64,000 nt of DNA from Gymnorhina tibicen (taxonomy: Eukaryota > Chordata > Aves > Passeriformes > Artamidae): contig VXAZ01018984.1 in the NCBI GenBank assembly GCA_013399875.1, forward strand, positions 1,330,460 through 1,394,459, read 5' to 3'. Shown piece by piece: positions 13,034 through 26,343 of this stretch. A program made the position numbers and the translations under genes. How positions within the stretch are numbered: the first letter of the stretch is position 1; every line of letters starts with the position of its first letter. The notes beneath the pieces are model-generated. The model worked only from the letters and a program-made list of their open reading frames with translations. It was not told the DNA's origin and made no database searches.

Positions 13034-13129
13034 TGGTGGCCTTTGCCACCATTGTAGAATCTCTAGATTTTGTTCTGCAAGAAACCAAAACTGAACTTCA
13101 AAATCTTGGAATTCCATGTGAAGTTATGA
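13034..13129 (+). other. Weak candidate exon (unrecognised product)
   Basis: A 96-base segment lies between an AAG acceptor preceded by a moderately pyrimidine-rich stretch (CACTTTCTGGTGCC) and a strong GTGAGT donor at 13130. It is open in one frame, entering and leaving with one base of a split codon, and would encode about 32 residues including VESLDFVLQETKTELQNLG, an amphipathic-looking stretch. The frame is also open outside these borders (12982-13269, from a TTG), so openness is weak evidence. No family recognised. A chance frame is the main alternative. Confidence 0.18.
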
Positions 13130-15189
13130 GTGAGTCTGTAAAGTACACATTATCCAGAGGCATGACAGGACTCTTTATTTGTGTAGTTCTATGCCTGCTC
13201 GAAAGCGGATTTGGTGACAGGCCTGTATTGCCAATGAAGTTACATTGTTTTCACATCTGCACCCAGTGACATTCTTTTAATTACTGTCAACTCCAACTCA
13301 GCTACTTACGGTACCCATCTCCCTGGTAGGTAAGTTACCATGCAAACTTTTGTGCTTGCATCATGGCATTTCTATGTCATTAAAGCCAGCTGCAAAGTCT
13401 GAGCTACCGAGAAGAAAAGGTAACCTGGATTAATATACAGACAAGAACTGGGGAAGAAGAAGTAGAAAGCATGTCATGCACAAAGACATCTTTGTTACTG
13501 AGTGTTTCATGTGAAAGAAAATCACCTTGCAGAGTTTTTCCATGTCTGATTGCATTTCCTTAAGTGAGAAAAGGCAACAGAGATCATGTAGCTTGTGAAT
13601 CTGGATAAAACAGTGAGTGTGCTCAGAAGATGCCTGTAGCTTTGCTTGCATCTACACACAAGGGGTATTGTTGTTTCAGAATAACTTTCATGTATTTCCT
13701 GTAAAATTAACAGAAACAAAAATGTGAGAATGGTTCGTTAAACTTTAAAATATGCTTCATACAATCTTTCCCCAAAAGACACATGAGGAGGAATAGGTTA
13801 TAGACAAGGTATTCCATTGCCAGAATGCCATTATTTTGAATTATTGATTTATTTTCTTTGGGATGAGATAGAATATATCTGTGGTGTTTTAAGAGCTGAG
13901 ATAGCTTTGTTTGCTTGTGATTTGCACTTCAGTAGGATTTTGCACTTGACCTAAAACAAGAGATCATTATTTAAATTGAAAGCTCTTTCAAAGCTAGCTG
14001 TGAATTACCCATTTCTGCATCATGATTCAAGGCTGATAAAGAGTTCTACTGTTTATCATGCAAAGTGCTTCCATAGTTCAAATTCACCAGTTTAGACAGA
14101 ATACCACAATAATCTGAACTGAACAAAATACGAAACATCTTTTCCCCTCTATCATCTCTGATTCACAATAGAATGATCAGCTTCTATTCTTCCCACTGAT
14201 GAACGATGCCAGTTTCAATATTCCAGCATGGAATTGTAGGTGATTTTTTTCTGTGCTACCTTGTAGGCTTGGGAGAAACACTTTGTAGATGGTCCAAACC
14301 AACCTCTTTAATGCACTTTATGCTCATTCTTAAGGTTAACATTTACCACACTGTCTGCTCTAAAGTAACAACAGTTAAGCTCCTGGTGTACTGTGACAGC
14401 TTTGTGTCAGGTCAATTGAATCCACTTCATGGTTTCCTTGCATCATTTTATCTGCCTGTGTTCTGTGTTCTGTGATTCTGTCATATCTTGATCTTTGCTG
14501 CAACCTAGAATTTTCTGGGATGGTAATTGTTGTATACTTTATGTATTCAAGCCATGTCCAGCACTATGGGACACAGGGACCAATACTAAGGTCCTCAGTT
14601 TCTGTAGCAAGGTACCACTAACCATAAGAGATGAATGGAATCTTTTCCTCTGGTTGAAAACTAGTCATCTCTTCCAGTTTTTCATATAACACTCAGTCCA
14701 GTTTCTGGGCTGTAGTGATCTCTGGTTGGTTTTTTTTCTTTTTGTTCAGTTTGAATTTTTCTTGTTTTGTTTTTAATAAACTTTGGGACAGAACTCTTAA
14801 TAGTCTTTTGAGTGATTGTATTCCTGCATTTCAGCTTCTCCCTAGTTTCAGAAATGCTTTAAATATTACTCTCCGGAATTGCTGTAAATTTTTAACTTCC
14901 ACTTTGAGTAATTTTCTATTCTTTTTGTGGATTAATGTAATTATTATATCCATATATAACCTGTCTGAGTAAGAAAATTTAAGGTAGTCTTAGACTCTGT
15001 ACAAAAGAGGAAGCAAACTAGCAGAGCTAGAATAAAATAAATTAGCTTGCTATCCTTGGTTCTGGAGTAGTTTTCCATGCAGACATTATACTTCAATGAA
15101 AGTTACTTTTATTCCAGAATAATTATTCTGCTCACAAAGCAGCACCGGCTCAGAGACAAAGCTGAGACTTCTAACACTTGGTAAGTTTA
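13130..15189. other. Noncoding stretch, nothing recognised
   Basis: Several plus-strand frames of 64-89 codons (14206-14972) translate to hydrophobic Phe/Leu-rich strings typical of T-rich DNA. A long T-rich tract ending in CAG lies at about 14727-14750, but no convincing exon follows it. No repeat family recognised. Confidence 0.5.
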
Positions 15190-15900
15190 TCTCTGAATTC
15201 CTGCTGTGCAGATGGCACAGTGGGCTGGCGAGCAGCAGGACTGGGAAACAGTAGAGGAGTTGGCAGGTTGGCGAGGAAGATAACAGGTGGCTTGTGAAGT
15301 GGAAGCAAGGTCTTTATTGTAGGCCACCCTTGTCTCCGGCAGAATTAAGCTGGGAATTCGAAGGGGGTAGGTAGCCTCCCATGAAAGCATATCCAATCCA
15401 TTGGACCGCATACTGGAGACTTGAAAGATAGTTTGGGAAGTAAATGGAAGGAATTGTGAACTTTCGGATGGCCAGGGGTAAAAATTGGAAACCTAGAGGG
15501 CGGAATGGCTGTTCGAAGAGTCACTATGCACTTAGAGAGGTGGTGGACCAGACACAAATAGAGGCCTGTGGAAGAAATACACTGTATGAGGTCTTCAGCT
15601 AGATGGTTTGTTGCCTTCTTTTTTGTTTTTGTCTCTCTCAGCAACCTTATCAGAGTACAGATTGCTGTTAGAGCCAATTAAATTCCTTTTGCAAGTGGGA
15701 GGCAGGAGACTGAACTCAATTGGCAAGTGGCTCATCCCGGTGTAAAGTTGGAACAGTGCATTCCGGGTTAAACACATGCTTCATTGCACTGTTTTACATG
15801 GAAGATTCTGAGGAGATAAAGCCATTTGACTCCTTTGTTACAGCTGAGTATCAAAATAGCCTGGAAGTGCAAATTGTAAAGGACCTTTGCGTGTATTTCT
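15190..15900. other. GC- and CpG-raised block of unknown origin
   Basis: GC content and CpG count rise here (about eleven CpGs, for example in GGCGAGC, TCCGGC, TTCGAA, GGCGGA, CCCGGTG) compared with both flanks. Overlapping minus-strand frames are open (15187-15411, 15345-15677, 15595-15777), as is a plus-strand frame at 15720-15932. None gives a recognisable protein, and the frames change every 200-300 bases, so an intact gene is unlikely. It may be an eroded mobile element, an old retrocopy or a conserved noncoding element. Confidence 0.35.
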
Positions 15901-18900
15901 CAACTCCCACTTTTCAGGGGTTGATGATATGATTTTCCTTATTTTTAAAGGAGGACATATGCCAAATTATGTGGTCAGCCCTAAGAAAGCAAGGTACAAT
16001 GTACTTTATTTAAGAAAGAATACTTAAGGAAGTAAGGTGAAAATGACTTTTCACTCAGCTGTATTAAGTCTTATGTGCAGCAATCTGGTGATCGAAGGTT
16101 TATTGTATCAAAATGTTCATTTTTGAAATGAACATTACTTTTTATGTGTTTGAAACTTGATTAATGAGTATCAGAGATATTCAGAGATCTGGCCCAGGCT
16201 GGTCACTTGCATAGCAGGATTTTAGTTTCTATTGTCAGCTCATAATCAGAATTATAATGATATGCACAGTTGGAGGATCTAAGACTGCCTCAGACAATGT
16301 CTTCATAGCATTTGGGAAATTTCATGTGAGTAACTAAGACAGTCAGTAACTCTCTCTGTTACTTTATGTGTCCATACTTTCCTGAATTCATACATTTAAG
16401 CCCAGACATGCAAAAGTCACTTACTGTAGTGCTGGATCTTTGATGAGAAAGTAATTTTTGGAGAATGACTCTTGAGGTTTTATGCAGATCACACGCCTAC
16501 TGCACCTCTATGTCCACTCTTTTCTCATGTTTTTTTCCTCAGACAGCTGGTGTTAACATCCAGACTTCATTAAACGAGTAGTCACATCTCAATTGCACAA
16601 GAAGCATAATTTCATCTTCGTATTAAATTATGGAGGGTGGCTTTGTTAAGCATTGTCTTGGCTTTAGACCACATGAACTAAAATGTAGACAATCTTTCAG
16701 CATGTACCTTACATGGCTGACAGGGTTTCCAAACGGATGAATGGGGTTGATAAAATCATAGGCTTTAGGCACTCTGGTTCTGGGAGGAGCAATGTCAGGA
16801 CTCAAATCCCTAGATCACAACCAGAAGCAAAAACCAAAATATAGCTAGCTAATATAAAAGCCAACTAAATTGGACAGGACTACTCAGTGGTGACACGGAA
16901 CTTATTAAATAAATGACCCAAGAATTATACACTTGTAAAAAGAGGTACTAAATAGGGCTACTCCTGAGCATCTGCATGCATTTTAGCTCTCTCACCAGAT
17001 AACAGTGGTGCCTGATGATCCTAAAATATACAAGGTTGTGAAGAGCCAGGTCTATTTGCAGTAGCAGTTGAATTGCATGGTTGGCTTCCTGAGAAGAATG
17101 TTTTTCTCTAACAATTGAGTAACTCATGCCTCCCTACTGGAAATCTGCAATACATGTCAGGGCACTGACTTGCAGCCTTTAAAACCTGCATTCTTTGATT
17201 AAAAAAATGATAATCAGCCTCTAGAATTCAGACTCGGTGGGTAAACTTGCTAATGGAATGCTTGAAAGAATGGCTTCGTTGTAGTTGCAATGTAGTTGCC
17301 TATATCAGTCTAGCATCTATCACATCTGTCTTTTTTAAACACAATCATATTATTTGTTCATCAAAACATGCTGGTACTTGGAAAAGTAATGAAAATGTTT
17401 GGTGGAGAGAACTGCTCTGTATATGCACACCTGAATGGAGCCCTGAATTTTGCATTTTCACACAGGCAGGAGCTTAAAATCACCATTTAATTGTATGAAA
17501 TTGCTAACCCTAAGGAGTAAAAAACACAGTAAGAGGCTGGGTATGGAAAGGAAAAGAACTTAGGTCTGAGCAGAAAACATCACCGTGTGTGTGTCCCTCA
17601 AGGTGGTGTGGCTGTGCTACAGCCACAAGTTAGTGACACAATACAGTGTGCCCATCATACTGTCCTAAAAAGAAAAGAAATCTAGGAGGTAGTGTATGGA
17701 ATTGCCAGAGATGTGGGATAGTTCCTGTCATAAAGCAGACTAGATAAGCTGGGAATAATCAGATAGGAAAACGATTAATGATAATGGATCTCACATACCA
17801 TTTTACCATCCATTGATAGCAACAGAGGTAATGGATCCGGATATCAGCTATCCATACTTTAACATGCTTTATTTTGTGCTGTGTTTCGGGAACACAAGAA
17901 TTAAAATGGCAAGGACGTGCTTGAATTATATACTGGGTTGTTTTGGTGTTTTTTCCTCCCAGTTTTTTTTATAGATGATGTACGTTTCTTAAGAGGTAGC
18001 TAGATCAAGAGTACATCACAGCAAAAGCCAAACAACCTGATCTATAAAATTATAGCAAATGTTTGTCGTGTTTGTGTTTTCATAATCCATTAAATGAAAA
18101 CACTATTAGAATTATTGGGTAGCAGGACAGAGAGTAATCATTGAGGTGATGGAAAGGGGAAAGCAATATTTTCCTTTTTTGAACCTGTATATTGAAGTTT
18201 AAAGCAAAGTATTGCTAGGTTAATCCCCTAGCATTTGTGGTTACTGATTAAGTAGATTTATTTCTCTGAACTTTTTTTAGTCCTGTCTAAATTTGGAAGC
18301 TTTTAAAATATATGTAGAGTTCTTGAAATATATGGCAGTTATGATCTGTCTAGAATTTTACATATCTAATTCATGAGGTCTTTCTTCTGTCTTTCCAGGT
18401 TACAGTAGTCTTCCAAGCCAACTAAAAGTAAAGCTCTGCATCAAATGCTAAGTCAGAAAGGAGTAATATGAGGTACAGATGAAACTGAAGAATTCATTTT
18501 TAAACTTATTTTTCAATGTTTTTCTTTTGATAATTAATATTGGAAACTGACAGAGGAATTAGAAAGCATAAGCAGGCCATAGTCATACATTTACACTATT
18601 TCCAAGTAGAACCCTTAGATTCTCAATGTCATTAAGCTGCAAACTTCAGAATGATGTTTCTGGCTTCTTCTGTGTGATGAGTGAGGTCTGTTTGTTTGAT
18701 GTGCATATTAATCTCCCTTTAACATCTCTGCAGCCTTAGGAAATCAGGCAAGTTTTAGTATCAGGTCCTGAGATCAACTAAACTGGTCCCACTGAGGTTT
18801 ACATCAGTGTCTACAACTGGAAGAAAAAGCCATTTTTGTTCTTGTCATTATTGCTTGTCCTTATGCCTCCATTTTCTTTTACTGTCATATTTTAATCTTC

Positions 18901-19134
18901 TGTGTGCATCCCAAGTGAATAATTTGGGATGTATGTTTGAGTTTAAGCAGTGTTTCATTCCCTTATTAATTTATGTCTGCATGAATTGTAATTAGCTGGT
19001 CATCAAAATTCTGCTCAGCCATACATTGATTATGTATATGCATATCTTCAGATTTTATTTGTAAAGTGATAATTTCTGAATTGAGAACATACTGACACTT
19101 ATGAGTAATCACTGGGATGCAGTTCAGCACTCCA
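15901..19134. other. Noncoding stretch with a perfect hairpin
   Basis: AT-rich, with no gene recognised and no frame above 76 codons. It contains an 11-bp perfect inverted repeat with a 3-base loop (16112-16136), listed separately. A phrase near 18760-18815 (CAGGTCCTGAG, then TTTACATCAGTG) faintly resembles amniote palindromic repeats but is too eroded to call. Confidence 0.5.
16112..16136. repeat. 11-bp perfect inverted repeat (hairpin)
   Basis: AATGTTCATTT at 16112-16122 and AAATGAACATT at 16126-16136 are exact reverse complements separated by TTG. In AT-rich DNA such hairpins arise by chance occasionally. No flanking terminal repeats or target-site duplication suggest a transposon. Confidence 0.7.
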
Positions 19135-19312
19135 TCTGTATTCAGCAAAATACTTAAGCATATGCTTAATTTTAACTTTAGCTCAGGTGAGCATGAGATT
19201 GCCTCCATCCAAATTCAGCATAGCATTTTAAGTATGTGCCTAACTTTAAACATATCCTTAAATCCTACTAAAGCTAAAATCAAACACATCTTTAAGTGTC
19301 TTCATGAATATG
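19135..19312. repeat. Ancient amniote palindromic interspersed repeat
   Basis: Two successive blocks begin with ATTCAGCA, each followed by a TTAAG(C/T)ATATGC/TATGTGC motif and AACTTTA. The second block continues through TCCTACTAAAG, ATCAAACACATCTTTAAGTG and TTCATGAAT. From memory this is the layout of an old reptile and bird repeat whose halves read AGCACATGCTTAA and TTAAGCATGTGCTT around a central CCATTGAAGTCAATGG-like palindrome, here badly eroded. A non-autonomous DNA-transposon origin is my inference, and I do not know its database name. A chance AT-rich hairpin is less likely because four sub-motifs occur in order. Confidence 0.45.
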
Positions 19313-22300
19313 GATAACTACTGAATGAGGTTTGATGAAATGAACTGTGTTGGCCATTAAATAACAAGAAATGCCTGGCCACGATTCCATTAATGTCCTA
19401 CAGGCAGGGAAGATATAACAGAAAAATAAAACATTTTTTTTTGTGTCTTGAAGTTCTAGAAGCTAAACTGTGTATTGTTGAAGATAAAGTATTTTGCAGA
19501 CTGTGGGAGGTTTTCTAACCCTCAAAAGAACTGTATCCGTAGGAAGTCAAGGCTTCATTCTCAGTGTTTCATTAAGTTCAGAATGTTCAATAAAATTCTC
19601 ATTCTTTAAACAAGACATTTCAAATAATGTAACTAAATTTGACCAAAATTACAAATGATAGTGAGGGTGCAGGGGTCACAGATACTTGCACAAGAAAATG
19701 TGTATACAGGTGTTAAGGATGTTACTGCTTACAGAATGTTTTCTGTGATTTTCTTTTATTTTCACTGCTGACGTGTTTGATTCACATCCCCATTCTTCAT
19801 TTCAGTCAATTTTCACTTTTGCTGCTTCAACCTCTAACAGTCTTTCTGCACTATTTATGTGAAAAGCTCTTTGCATTTTTATTTCAGATCCTCTCCTATT
19901 GCAGTTCATGAAGTCTTTCAACAGTAGGCTGTTAATCCTTTGCAGATTAATATGATTTCAGTGATAATCCTTTCATTTGTTGAATTTTTAAGACATATAA
20001 TCATTAAAGAAAGTGCTAGACAGATTTTCCATTAAAGCAGTTCGAAGCAGGCGGTATGTCTTTAATGTATGTCGGTAGCACTTTATGTTGCTCATTTATA
20101 AAATTAAATTTGCAGATGAAGTCTAGAGTTAGTTATTGGTCTTTTCCCTTTGGTATTACAGTTCAAACCCAGTCAAGGAAAAAAGTATTCAGGAGTTTGC
20201 AGATAAACCAGGGTTAGAATATGTGTTTGAATGCTCTTTTCACAACTCCATTGCTACTTTTCATCGGGAGTAAGGGTCAGATTGAGTTCTGTCCTGGTAC
20301 TGCAAAGCATTTATTTAAATATATGTAGAAAAAAAGAGTAAAATTTAAATGTGAGCTTTGCCTTCAGGTAGGCCATAGGATGTAAATGGTATATGGGAGT
20401 TATAAAAACTCTCTGTACAAGACTAATTCTTATCTTCATTGAAGTTAAGCTTATGACGGAAATACTCTTCCCCAGATGGAACTGAAGTTTATAATTATCT
20501 CTCAATAATGACACACATAAATCTCGTACCATTAGAGGTTTTGATTTTCTGTTGATTCCCAGCTCACTGTCCGTGACTGTCCTTGTCAACCAAATTCTTT
20601 ATCCTATTCTTTGTCTTCTTTTTCCCCTGGTTTTCCCATTCTTTTTTGCACACTGATGAAATGATAGACAGGAAGAGCAGGCACAGGTATTAAAATACAG
20701 TGATACTGAGAATTCTTGTAAGCCCCATTTTAATTAAGCTCTCAGAAGCAAAGCTTCCAAGCTAGTAGACAAACAGCAGAAATGCTAGAGATCTGAAAAA
20801 CATTCAAAGTTCATTAAAACCTCAGTTTAAACAAATAGATAGAAGGTGTAACCTGACATAGTAGGATAATTTTTGCTTTTAAATGCTGAAAACTCAGAGG
20901 TACTTTAGGCAGGAGGGAAAGGAAGCAGACACCACAACGCTTTAAGAAAATCAGGTCCTGAACTTGGCAAACCTTTAGCTGATTTTGTCACATATTTGCA
21001 GCTTTAAAATGATTGGGCCTTTGCAACAGCCAAAATAAGTGTCCTTTAATCACTTCCAACCTATTAACAGATGGGCAAACAGCTTTTATAAATGGGGCGT
21101 ACAAAATACTCCAATATCAGCCAAAACTAATTAGTAGCATTATCTGAACTGAAATTTGTAAGTGATGGAATATACATCAATGCAGATAAATTGATAGAAA
21201 TTCCTTTTCAAATGCATCATGCTTGATATTTGTTCTGCTTTAGTATATTCTAAACACTTATTAAATAAAGAGCACTTTTTTTTCCTGTTTAGCTATCTTC
21301 TTCCATTCAAACAACACATTTTCCTGTAGAAGTTCTCTTTAGAGATAGTGTAACTGAGAGAAATTACATTAAGCAAAAGGTAGTTTAGAATACTTTTTTT
21401 TTGTGGCATATAAGAGAAAGAGTAGTGTAACTTGAATGCAACCTTAAAATTGATTAATCTTAAAGAACAGCACAAAATACTGATGTCAGACATTATTTAT
21501 ACTGCAGTGCCAGAGCATATTAAATATATCTTTGCACTGCACTATTAATCAGAATATGTAAATTGCATGAAATTAAATTGTGATATTATACAAAAAAAAA
21601 TTGCCCCATGTATAATTCAGTAGGAAGAGCCATTCAGTGCATTTCCATCAGATCTGCAGCATGAATTTGATTTTACAAAGACATCTGTAGTGCAGACAGC
21701 TGCTGTACCTAAGTGAGGGTTTGATTTTACACTTGATCTTTCAAACAGCCACTTGTCCGTATCTTTCACATGAGTTTTTTTTAATCATGGATCTACAAAA
21801 GAATGTAATGGTAACTTAATCAGAACTGTTCTGCAATACATTTTCATTAAATAAAAGAAATAATTACATGTGCTGATTTTCAGAAGACTTTCTCTCCTTC
21901 TGTCCAAGTACCCTGCAGTCCTCAAATAATCTATCTCTTCCTCAACTTGAGTATTGATTTTAGGATTTTGTTTGGAGAATCAAACTTTAAGTAGAAAACA
22001 TTGTTATGACAACATTTTAAGCTTTTCTTCCTGCAAGACTGCACAATGGGCCCTGCCCTCCCAACACAGATAATTGCCTTGGATAAACATTTTCTCAAAA
22101 TTTGACAAAAAATAATCTATATAAATGCTGTTTATACTCTATATATCCATGGAGATAATCAGTCAGGTCGTTCTCGTCCATCTCACATAACGTTCTTCCT
22201 TGGTCTTTGAAGACGGTGGATTTGATCAGTCCAGAGATGTAGCTCTTGAACTCTTGGCACATTCTCCTGTCTTAGAGCAGCTATACATCACCTGCAGCTC

Positions 22301-25300
22301 ACTAGGCTTGTCTAGAAAGAATTGCGGTGATGGGTATTCCCCGTGCAATCTAGGAAACTGCAATTTCCTCGAAACCCTACAAATAAATTAAAATGTTGTT
22401 CTTCTCTGATAGAATCTCTGGGGAAAATGGTAAATGCGCGGTCTCTGCAGATATGGAGCTGAATTAAGCTGGTAGAGGCTTCAGCTCCTTGTTCAGTGAG
22501 AAAGGTTAGAGGGTCTATCAGATTATAAGTGAATGATGAAATTGTGGTCCCATATTGTGAGGTTATATGGAATACCTGGAAGATTTTTTAGCCAGTAGAG
22601 AGATCAAGACTGATGGAACAGATTTGTCTTTGTGGCATAGAGGGGAGTGATGAATAAGTGCAAATGGTATTTTTAAATTTATAAGAAGATGGTCTGATGA
22701 GAAATCCTGCAGGCTTTTGATTACATGGAAAAAGTGCTATAGAATACCAGAAAATAATCCGTTTCAGATGAAATTAATCATCTAAATAATTTTCTTTTTA
22801 AAAAACTCAATATATTTAAACCTCAAAAACAAACAAACAAATAAACAAAACTACCAAAAGACAATATTTTGAGAAATACCCAGATCTCAATTTCACAAGA
22901 ATTTAATCTTACTAGCACCTTGCTTAATGAAGACCAGGCATAAAACTCCACTTTTCTCTTAATTCAAAGCTATTTCAAGCAGATTGGTTTAGTCTTGGCA
23001 CAATCTGTATGTGTTAAGTAAAATTACAACTGACTTTATGCACATAGCTACTCATGACCTTAAGTAGAAAATGACTATTTCTGTTCACAATTGTACCTTC
23101 AGTAAAAAAAGAAAATCTAAGTGTCGTTGATGAAAAATCCTCAGCTATGGTTTGGTTTACATCTCTGCCAGTTACACTGCTTGAAATGCAAAATCTAACA
23201 TTTTTTGTTATTTATCGTATGTATTGTGATCATTTCCTCAGCTGGGGCATAGTCAGGTAATCGCATAGGAGAACTATAGAGATGAAACTTCAGAGAGTTC
23301 CTTTCTAGTCATTCTGTATCAAGATAAAATTGAGAGCTTTCAGGGTTTTAAAATTACTTTTAGTAATTTAACTCTGGCAAATACATGTATAGTCCAGGAT
23401 ATTGAATAGCCTCACTTTTCTGGTATTTCTGTTATCTTGTTTTGACAGGAAAATATCCAATACAGCATTTCCTGGTGTGTTCTTATGAAAAGGATTGGTT
23501 TCAATACATTTCTCTTGTCTCCTAAAATCTTTCTTTTTTTTTTTTCAGGGTGTGTGTGAAATTTCCTGGCAAGTTTAATGAATACACATTAATAAAATCC
23601 ATGAAAGTTTGCATTCATATGGAAGAGACACTTAAAGCTCTCAGTGTCTCTCAGCTATAGCTTCTATTACCAGTTCAATTGTAAGAGCTGGCAGGTAAAA
23701 TATTTCTTTAGTCTTACTCAAATTACAGTGTATTTGCATAAAAAATGTGACTTTTCATATTTTGTAGAAAAATCCCAAAACAAAACCAAAGCTGTACAGT
23801 TGAATAGGAATTCAAAATGTTAACAATTTTGAAAATAACTTAATCCTTATAGTTTGCAAATCCATGGGCATTGTGCAGATCTACCCAGCTGCAGCAGAAC
23901 ACTTGGCAAGAAGATTTGGATGCTAATTCTGTAATTGTAGATGATAAATGACCAGGAGCTCCTTTTCAATCTTTTCAAGCTATTCATGTAAATAAAAGGA
24001 TTCTGCTTGATTCTGTAATTGTTTTAGGTGCACATTACAATTTGCCTTGTAGAGTTTTTATCCATAATCCACCAAATCGAAAAAATTAATCCGCTGTCCC
24101 TTAACTTCTAGTGACAAACACCTTGACCTTCAAACTCAGAAGAAAAATGTTACTCACTTGGAAGTCTTTGCAGCTTCTTGAGATAGTAGAAAGCATCCTA
24201 GCAATCTAGAAGTACTTAAAGCTGTCGTTTACATTCAAAGATACATGAGAAGGTGGTTTGAACACAGCACATTCAAGAGAGTAAAGATTAAGGTATTATC
24301 TTGATTGTTTAATTCATTCAGCACTTCTATTTTAGTAGTGTCAGAATTCTTGATTACTGTTATTTTGCTATTAAGAAACCCCATGCTCAGCTAGTCTGAC
24401 TGTCATGGATGTTCTGCAACTTCAGGTTATGGAGAATTCATTGACAGTGAGTGCTGTGCTGGTGCCCATTCCCATCACTTCATCTCCAGAAGGCTCTGTA
24501 TCAGTTTTTAGAAGAGAATGCCCCATGTGACACTTGATCCCTCTGCCTCCAGAGAGTCTTGGTGTGCATGAATATTGTACTGTTAATGCTGGGGCTTGCA
24601 GCTTTTCAGGTAGAGAAACAGCCTGTAACTAACAGAATGTTTATTGCACTCTTCTTCTCCCACTTTGTTTTACATTTCCATTGCTAAAAAAAAAATTGTA
24701 TATTCCATAGAATAGAAATGTATGTAAGTAGAGACATGGACTTCTTCTCCTGATACATAAGCAGAGAAGTGTTAAAAGAAAAGGAAATAATTGTCTGATA
24801 CCAAACCTGCCTGTTCTTTAGCTCCAAGTGCTCTGCTCACTCCCATATGCATTGTGCTGAATATTTTTTTTTTTTGTAGTCCTTATCACCTCAAAGGGTA
24901 TATGTAGATACTAAGGAAAATCAAAAGAAGTTTGGACTGCAAAGTTTAATCTAAACTTCTTTTTGTCTCATCCTTTGCCCTTCAAATTCCTCTTCCAGGA
25001 TGGGAGGTGGCCATCTCACCACAGAATATGATCAAGATTAGTCGAGTGTGTACAATAGAAAATAGCTTCCCTCATGGGAAAAAAACTGAGAAAAAGATAA
25101 TTGGTATGAGATTTCAACCATGCATCCAAACACAGCACTGCAAGTTGGACTTAGGTGACCATTTATTCACACCTAAGATTTATAAATGTACTGACTTTTT
25201 TTTAATCATCTCCTTTAAAAGACATTTCAGAGAAATATAAATGTCCCACCCATTAAATAAGATGTTGCAGCCCAATATACTGTCTTTTTTTTTTCTGTCT

Positions 25301-26343
25301 TTTCTGTATGGTCTTCAAAGATTAGAGTACAAACTCTGCCTTAGAAGGCAGATGCTGTTTTTCTGAAACATTAAAGTGGCATTCATTTTCTCTGCTTTGA
25401 AGACAGAAAGAAACATGTTAGAGATGCTCATGCACAACATGGAGTTTAATACGATCTAGTGGTGTTAACCCTTACAGGAAATTTGATGGTTTTTGTAATC
25501 AATAATACATCAGCTAGACTCTTAACCTATGCCTCTCAGGCAGAAAGGCCTGCAGAATCTCACCAAATCTGAAAAATCTGGGAGTTAGAGGTAGATTATC
25601 TGAAACATTTTGTGGACATGAAGGTATAGGAGACGGTGGAGCTTTTTTTATTTTTGTTTTGTACTTTTCCTTTCTTGAGCAGTAGAAAATAAATCACACA
25701 ACACCTATCTCTGAGTTAGTCTCCTTGACAGAAGCTGTATTATTTAATATATTAAATTTCTCAAGAAAATGATTGACTATTATCTTACTGCTATGAATTC
25801 TCCTTGGGTTTTTTTCAAGTAGTTGTGACAAGGCATCTATGGGCATTTCCATTACAGTAATACTGGGGAAAATTTCTTGCACTCTGAGATTTCCTCTTGC
25901 CTTTTACCCCCGGGTGGAGAGGTTTCATATACTGATTTAGGTTGAGTGTATCCGTCAAGTAAAAAAAGAGCATTAACCGCTGTAATTTTTCACTTACCTC
26001 AACCTCTTTCTACCAATTCTGCTGACCATCACCTTTTCCTATTGAGAGATTCTAATATGGGAAAGAGATGTGTTTCAGCACAGCTGTTCTCCTTTTCATC
26101 AGCAAGGATGATGCATGACTTTCTCTTCAGTGCAGGAGTAAGTCAGGAGCAAAGTACCCCATCATGTAACCTCTGCATAGGCCTATGTTTTCATACAAAG
26201 CATTTCAAGCATGCTAACTTGGTTTTGAAGAAGTATTTCTAAAAAAAGAGAAAATATTTTGGAAGAAAACATTTCTAAAAAAACCCATAAGTGCCTTATG
26301 CCTTATTGTAAAGATGTATCTGACAAAAGCTTTTCTTTTTCAG
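19313..26343. other. Long noncoding stretch, nothing recognised
   Basis: About 7 kb of AT-rich sequence. The largest frames are 92 and 98 codons (20311-20589 minus, 25946-26242 plus), without recognisable similarity. An (AAAC)n run is listed separately. A local cluster of CpGs occurs at 22160-22440 (GGTCGTTCTCGTCC, AACGTTC, GACGG, TGCGGTG, CCCGTG, CTCGAAAC, GCGCGG) with no open gene behind it. A phrase at 22700-22750 weakly resembles a MIR 3' end. Confidence 0.5.
22827..22850 (+). repeat. (AAAC)n microsatellite, imperfect
   Basis: Roughly six AAAC-like units with one AAAT interruption. Simple repeat in noncoding DNA. Confidence 0.8.

Noticed and set aside
22700..22760. MIR 3'-end-like phrase (CTTTTGATTACATGG, AAAGTGCTATAGAA)
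   Set aside because: Only one short block matches; no second MIR block is nearby.
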